NCBI GenBank assembly: GCA_051004815.1
Contig: JBPCJY010000088.1
Span: 1-17,690 of the forward strand
Length of the DNA stretch: 17,690 bases
Reading direction: 5' to 3'
Source of the DNA: JBBQXY01 sp051004815
Lineage (GTDB): Bacteria > Chloroflexota > Ktedonobacteria > Ktedonobacterales > Ktedonobacteraceae
The notes beneath the pieces were generated by a model. That model was not told the DNA's origin. It made no database searches and worked only from the letters and a program-made list of their open reading frames with translations. Of the stretch, positions 13,749-17,690 are shown in pieces. A program made the translations under genes and the position numbers. Positions within the stretch are counted from its first letter, which is position 1; the number at the start of each line of letters is the position of its first letter.

Positions 13749-14215
13749 CTTAAAGGTAGCGTAGGGGCCGATTTATCGCGCCCATCGCCGATGTATCGGC
13801 CCGTCTCCCTAACCTCACCTGTATCACTAGTAGACCACAAAGCCCACACTATGAAGACAGCCTGGAAAGGCAACCGTACCCAATGATAGAGCCGGGTATT
13901 CAGTATCCCCCCAAGTTCGATATTGCTGACGGCATGGTACACGTTGGCCGGAAAGATTGCCACCAACAATGCCGCCAATCCCCAGGCGGCGCGACGTTTG
14001 AAGCGCGGTATGAGCAGCCCGATGCCGCCCAGCAATTCACATACCCCGGTGATATAGAGGGCCTCTCGCCGCCATGGCAGAAAAGTTGGTATGATCCGCA
14101 ACTCCGCGTCACTGGTAAAGTGGAGGGTGGAAGCACCGATAAAGAGCATCGCGAGTACAATTCGTGCTATGTCTTTCTGCGATGCATTCTTGCTGAACGT
14201 ACCAAACTTTTGCAT
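13742..14215 (-). CDS. DoxX-like membrane protein
   Basis: The 157-residue protein has four hydrophobic segments and a DoxX-like core: IARIVLAMLFIGASTLHF, then IPTFLPWRREALYITGVCEL, LGGIGLLIPRFKRRAAWGL and ALLVAIFPANVYHAV. The family comprises small integral membrane proteins of uncertain role, some linked to thiol and redox balance. The ATG at 14215 has AAGGGA nine bases upstream and lies 23 bases after the dhaM stop; a start at 14260 would overlap dhaM. The last 15 or so residues, beginning GRYIGDGRDKSAP, are encoded by the 43-bp repeat copy at 13760-13802, so the natural end of the protein has probably been replaced. The stop codon lies within the final codons of the convergent ABC-LytTR gene. 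Confidence 0.85.
   Translation of the reverse strand: MQKFGTFSKNASQKDIARIVLAMLFIGASTLHFTSDAELRIIPTFLPWRREALYITGVCELLGGIGLLIPRFKRRAAWGLAALLVAIFPANVYHAVSNIELGGILNTRLYHWVRLPFQAVFIVWALWSTSDTGEVRETGRYIGDGRDKSAPTLPLSQ
13760..13802 (+). repeat. 43-bp interspersed repeat, copy B, inside the DoxX-like gene end
   Basis: It is inverted relative to 3295-3337 and differs at one position in 43. This copy lies within the 3' coding end of the DoxX-like gene, read antisense to it, and starts 12 bases after the end of the convergent ABC-LytTR gene. The palindromic ends may form a hairpin at the 3' end of both transcripts. Confidence 0.85.
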
Positions 14216-14238
14216 GACACTATATCCCTTCCCTGTTT

Positions 14239-16839
14239 TCACGCTTGAAACTCTTCGCACGCTTGCACTACCTCGTCCACAGTACTCAGCTGGAGGATTT
14301 TTTCGGCAAGTGCGCTTATTGCTTCCGGCGCTTTGCGGGTAAGGATTGCCCTGACGGCAGGGATGGCAGTTGGCGTCATGCTCAGTTCATCTACCCCTAA
14401 ACCTACCAGCACTGGAGCCAGCCGCACATCGCTGGCAATCTCACCACATACCGCCACCGGCTTACCCGCCTGCCGCCCAGCCTCGGTCACCTGGTGAATG
14501 AGCCGCAGCACGGATGGTTGCATCGGATTATAGAGATGCGCAACTGCCGTGTTGGTGCGATCACAGGCCAGGGTATATTGTAGCAGATCGTTGGCCCCAA
14601 TGCTGAAGAAGTCGGCAAGCGTTGCCAGTTCTGGTGCCATAATCGCCGCTGCCGGTACCTCAACCATGATGCCAATGGCTACTTGCGCGGACAAAGTAAC
14701 ATTTTTCTCCCGCACGTTTTCGTATACACGAGCAAAGATTGCTCGCGCAGTCCGCAATTCTTCAACAGTCGTAATCATGGGGAACATGATATGTAGTGGT
14801 ACATGGGTGTCGGCAGCGGCGAGCAGAAGGGCTTGCAGTTGTTGTTCAAGCAGTAGTTGATGCGCCAGGGAGATACGGATACCGCGCAGACCAAGGGCCG
14901 GATTGGCCTCTACATTTGGGCCGAGCATGGCATCCAGCGCGGGGAGTGGCTTATCCGCACCAACATCCAGCGTGCGAGCCACTATCGGGCCACTTTGGCG
15001 CGAAGCGTTGCCCTGAAAAGCGCGGAAAATGCTGCTGTAGCGTTCGCGCTGCTCCTCTACCCCTGGCAAGGTTGTGGCCGTGGCAAAAAGAAACTCTGTG
15101 CGCAGCAATCCCACCCCTTCAGCACCCCATTCGCGTGCCGCCTCTGCTTCTGCCTCGCTGGCAATATTTGCCAACAGGTGAATGCGGCGACCATTGATCA
15201 TAATGGGTGGTTGCGTTTGTTGAGATGCACGCTTGAGAGCGGCACGCTGTTGCTGCTGTTCGGCAAAGCGTTGCTCTAACTGGGCGCGTATGGATGGTGC
15301 AGGATGGTGATAGAGCAAGCCATTATCAGCGTCCAGAGCCAGTTCATCTCCGGAATGGATGGTGCGCAATGCCGCTTCGTTGAGACCAGCAATGGCCGGA
15401 ATACCAAGCGCACGCGCCAGAATGGTCGCATGCGCTGTTGGCCCACCCTGCGTTGTGCAGATACCGCGTACCACGTTGGGGCGCAGCAGCGCGGTGTCCG
15501 CGGGGGTCAGATCACGAGCCACCAGAATGACGGGCTGTTGCAACGCGCTCAGGTCTTGCTTAACGACCTCCGCACCGTGCAGATGTTGTACTGCCCGCCC
15601 GATGCTGTCGCGCACATCAACGGCTCGTGCCGCGAAGAGTTCGTTGTCGAGTTGCTCTAACGCGCTTGCCTGCTGTTCTCCAACTCTTGCCAGCGCACCA
15701 GCCGCTTCAATATGTTCTGTTTCGATCAATTGGAGTGTAGAGGTGATAAGCGAAGGGTCTTGTAACATGAGGGCCTGGGCGGAAAAAATGCCAGCTTCGG
15801 CCTCCCCAACGCTGCTCTGCACCTGTGTTGCCAGGGCGGTAAGCTCCTGCGCTGTCTGGGTCAATGCCTTGCGCAACGACTCTTGTTCGGCTGCTACCTG
15901 CCCCTGGACAATAGTACGTTGCGCTATTGTGAGCAAATCAGGTGTGCTTGCGATATAAAGAAGGGCTGGTGCCAGTGCCACACCCGCCGAGGTGGGTATG
16001 CCGCGCCATGGTTCGGTTGCTGACTGTGGGATGTTGGGAACTAGTTGCGCTTCAGTAGCAGAGGTGGTTGGAGCCGCAACTTCGCTGAGTGTCGTTGCTT
16101 CATAGAAATTGGCCTGTACCAGTTGGCTTAAAGCCTCTATTACCTCCGCGGCGTCGTTACCACTGGCACGCAAGGTAATAGTATCGCCTTGCCGTACGCC
16201 GAGCGAAAGCACTGCTATGATACTACTGGCATCTGCTTGCTGCCCATGAGCCACTACCTGAACCATCGCCGAAAAACGTGCCGCCGTCTGCACAAATAAG
16301 CTCGCCGGACGTGCATGTAAGCCTGTTGGATTGGCGATAGTAAGCGACGTTTCCATGGCTGGCGACGTATCGGCTGGGGCAAGCGGTGGCGTGGGAGGGC
16401 TAACGGTAGGTGCTTCTTCTGTAGTGCTGACAGGTTTGAGTTGTTGTAGTTGCCCTGCATTCGCCGCTTTTTCTGCCGCTTGTTTTACCTCGGCAAGCGT
16501 ATGTCCCACTGAGGCTTCGAGCGCGGCAGTAATAGCACCCTCGACCAGGGGGGCATAGGTGAGCGCGATGCGATTGCGTTGCTCGTCATCCAGCATTTCC
16601 AGAGCCATCTCAGCAGAGAGAATGGCACTGCCCAGATCGAGCAATATCAGGACTCCGTCTGGTGAGTCAACGGCCTGGATAGCCGCGAGTATTTTATCGG
16701 GGGATGTCCCCAGGATATCGTTGATACCACCACCGGCTGCGGCCAGAGGCGTTTTGCCTTGTGTCAATTGCCCAACAAGCTCGACAACTCCAACTGCCAG
16801 TTGCGTACTATGGGAAACGACAACTAATCCCACGGTCAT
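14239..16839 (-). CDS. dhaM: DhaM-HPr-Enzyme I fusion, phosphoryl donor for dihydroxyacetone kinase
   Basis: This 866-residue protein passes phosphate from PEP to DhaL-bound ADP in PTS-dependent dihydroxyacetone kinase. Residues 1-130 are the EIIA-Man-like DhaM domain (VVVSHS, His10; AAAGGG; LLDLGSA). After a Pro/Thr-rich linker (about 135-162), residues 163-250 are HPr with GLHARPAS and His175. From about 277 a full Enzyme I follows: GGPTAHATILARALGIPAI with His470, RTEFLF (580-585), EVPAAA, GANDLLQYTLACDR and VCGE with Cys798 near the end. E. coli DhaM has only a truncated EI part (472 residues in total), so this form can use PEP directly and needs no separate EI or HPr. GGGAG seven bases upstream supports the start. 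It follows dhaL by 53 bases. Confidence 0.93.
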   Translation of the reverse strand: MTVGLVVVSHSTQLAVGVVELVGQLTQGKTPLAAAGGGINDILGTSPDKILAAIQAVDSPDGVLILLDLGSAILSAEMALEMLDDEQRNRIALTYAPLVEGAITAALEASVGHTLAEVKQAAEKAANAGQLQQLKPVSTTEEAPTVSPPTPPLAPADTSPAMETSLTIANPTGLHARPASLFVQTAARFSAMVQVVAHGQQADASSIIAVLSLGVRQGDTITLRASGNDAAEVIEALSQLVQANFYEATTLSEVAAPTTSATEAQLVPNIPQSATEPWRGIPTSAGVALAPALLYIASTPDLLTIAQRTIVQGQVAAEQESLRKALTQTAQELTALATQVQSSVGEAEAGIFSAQALMLQDPSLITSTLQLIETEHIEAAGALARVGEQQASALEQLDNELFAARAVDVRDSIGRAVQHLHGAEVVKQDLSALQQPVILVARDLTPADTALLRPNVVRGICTTQGGPTAHATILARALGIPAIAGLNEAALRTIHSGDELALDADNGLLYHHPAPSIRAQLEQRFAEQQQQRAALKRASQQTQPPIMINGRRIHLLANIASEAEAEAAREWGAEGVGLLRTEFLFATATTLPGVEEQRERYSSIFRAFQGNASRQSGPIVARTLDVGADKPLPALDAMLGPNVEANPALGLRGIRISLAHQLLLEQQLQALLLAAADTHVPLHIMFPMITTVEELRTARAIFARVYENVREKNVTLSAQVAIGIMVEVPAAAIMAPELATLADFFSIGANDLLQYTLACDRTNTAVAHLYNPMQPSVLRLIHQVTEAGRQAGKPVAVCGEIASDVRLAPVLVGLGVDELSMTPTAIPAVRAILTRKAPEAISALAEKILQLSTVDEVVQACEEFQA

Positions 16840-16892
16840 GGTGGTTCTCCCTTTGTGCCATGGAGGAATAGGACACGGTGCGCGAGCAGATG

Positions 16893-17525
16893 TCAGCTTG
16901 CCTGGGCGCAGACTTCGGCCAGGCTGCGTAGCATAATCCAGCTTGAAGTGGAACCAGGGTCCTGGTGTCCGATGCTGCGTTCGCCCAGATAGCTGGCGCG
17001 TCCCTTGGTGGCAAGCATGGGAATAGTGGCTTTCATTCCCTCTTCGGCGGCATCCCTGGCCCGCGCCGTGAGTTCCGCGAGGGATGTTCCTTGCGCAAGG
17101 GCCTGTTTGGCGGCCTCCAACGCGGGTGTCAACGCGTCAACCATTGTTTTCTCGCCCGTTCGCGCTTTGCCGCGTGCAACAATGCCACCCAGGAAAGCCT
17201 CAAGCATGGCAACCATGTCGCCAGCTTCCAGTACTTGTTTATTGGCAATAGCCGTTGCTGCACGCAGGAAAGCGGTGCCATACAATGGGCCACTGGCACC
17301 TCCGACCGTCGAGACCAGTGTCATCCCCACCGTTTTCAGTTGGGTTGACATATCCATATCGGTCATAGTAGGGAATTTTGCTCGCACCGCTTGAAAGCCC
17401 CGATCCATGTTGGTGCCATGATCTGCATCGCCGATAGCCGAGTCAAGCTGTGTTAAATAGGCGGCGTTCTTGTGCAGTTCATCTGCCACGCGTTCAAGCC
17501 AGTGTAGAATGTCCTGGTTGGTCAT
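16893..17525 (-). CDS. dhaL: Dihydroxyacetone kinase ADP-binding subunit DhaL
   Basis: The 210-residue protein is DhaL, which holds ADP as a fixed cofactor, is re-phosphorylated by DhaM and passes phosphate to dihydroxyacetone bound on DhaK. The N-terminal helix ends in LDSAIGDADHGTNMDRGF, with the Mg-binding Asp residues (28, 33, 35). STVGGASGPLYGTAFLRAA is the nucleotide loop, and KGRASYLGERSIGHQDPGS near the C-terminus is the other family signature. Length is normal. The ATG at 17525 follows AAAGGA; the frame is open to 17687 but that part has no DhaL similarity. dhaM lies 53 bases downstream. dhaK is not in the window and is expected upstream of this gene, beyond the right edge. Confidence 0.95.
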   Translation of the reverse strand: MTNQDILHWLERVADELHKNAAYLTQLDSAIGDADHGTNMDRGFQAVRAKFPTMTDMDMSTQLKTVGMTLVSTVGGASGPLYGTAFLRAATAIANKQVLEAGDMVAMLEAFLGGIVARGKARTGEKTMVDALTPALEAAKQALAQGTSLAELTARARDAAEEGMKATIPMLATKGRASYLGERSIGHQDPGSTSSWIMLRSLAEVCAQAS

Positions 17526-17594
17526 AAACTGTTCCTTTCCTTCTAAGCCAACCCCCCGCCCCCAGAGACTCACACGGATAGGTTTTCGGCGTGC

Positions 17595-17690
17595 GTAGGG
17601 ACAGCACCCTGCCTGGGGGGCAGGTAATAAGGCTGCGGTGGTGAGGGGGCCTTGTGCCTGTCCTGGTGGAGTGCAGAAAACCTCCACCAG
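17595..17690. repeat. Repeat-like hairpins upstream of dhaL
   Basis: CCTGCC (17608-17613) pairs with GGCAGG (17619-17624), and CTGGTGGAG (17663-17671) pairs perfectly with CTCCACCAG (17682-17690), ending at the window edge. The stretch begins GTAGGGACA and includes TGTCCTGGTGG, like the repeat at 9781-9809, so it may be a member of that family interrupted by other sequence. On the minus strand it lies before dhaL and could separate it from dhaK. Confidence 0.45.

Noticed and set aside
14796..15958. Long plus-strand frames opposite the Enzyme I part
   Set aside because: They are antisense shadows of a GC-rich, strongly conserved gene and show no domain features.
1..17690. tRNA, rRNA, riboswitch or intact insertion sequence
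   Set aside because: No cloverleaf-like tRNA sequence, rRNA motif, known riboswitch core or transposase frame was recognised on reading both strands; a covariance-model scan would be needed to exclude small RNAs.

Overview
The window reads as an accessory region of a moderately GC-rich, Gram-positive-like bacterial chromosome. The mix fits a Ktedonobacterales-type Chloroflexota genome: an Uma2-family endonuclease, a DhaM-HPr-EI fusion, a P450, and many short palindromic repeats between genes. This placement is inference from gene content and repeat style; no rRNA or other marker gene is present.

Region 1 (1-5900) looks rearranged. It opens with the 3' nine-tenths of a rifampicin phosphotransferase gene that is visibly AT-richer than what follows. 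Next come an acyltransferase-3 remnant, a repeat-bearing gap and an intact MFS exporter. Two truncated genes then meet tail to tail near 5114-5128: the first 97 codons of a short-chain dehydrogenase (+) and the first 60-odd codons of an aminoglycoside-phosphotransferase-like gene (-). The following 500 bases are non-coding and hold a nested MITE-like palindrome flanked by 9-bp tandem repeats.

Region 2 (5895-9645) holds a TetR regulator divergent from a cytochrome P450, with a perfect 19-bp palindrome over the likely P450 promoter. Then, on the minus strand, come an Old Yellow Enzyme-type oxidoreductase (YqjM class) and an Uma2-family endonuclease just downstream of it.

Region 3 (9739-13748) is the most interesting part. 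A minus-strand operon encodes a Yip1-like membrane protein, an ABC ATPase and an ABC-2 permease. Divergent from it is a 335-residue protein made of an ABC ATPase-like domain with lost catalytic residues joined to a C-terminal LytTR DNA-binding domain. The shared upstream region has four copies of YGAATGGA (minus strand TCCATTCR) at 42, 20 and 21 bp steps. These match eight of nine positions of the LytTR half-site consensus as I remember it. The proposal is a self-contained exporter controlled by a DNA-binding relative of its own ATPase.

Region 4 (13742-17690) holds a DoxX-like membrane protein whose C-terminus is supplied by an interspersed repeat. It also holds the dihydroxyacetone kinase genes dhaM (fused to HPr and a full-length Enzyme I) and dhaL. 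dhaK is expected just beyond the right edge.
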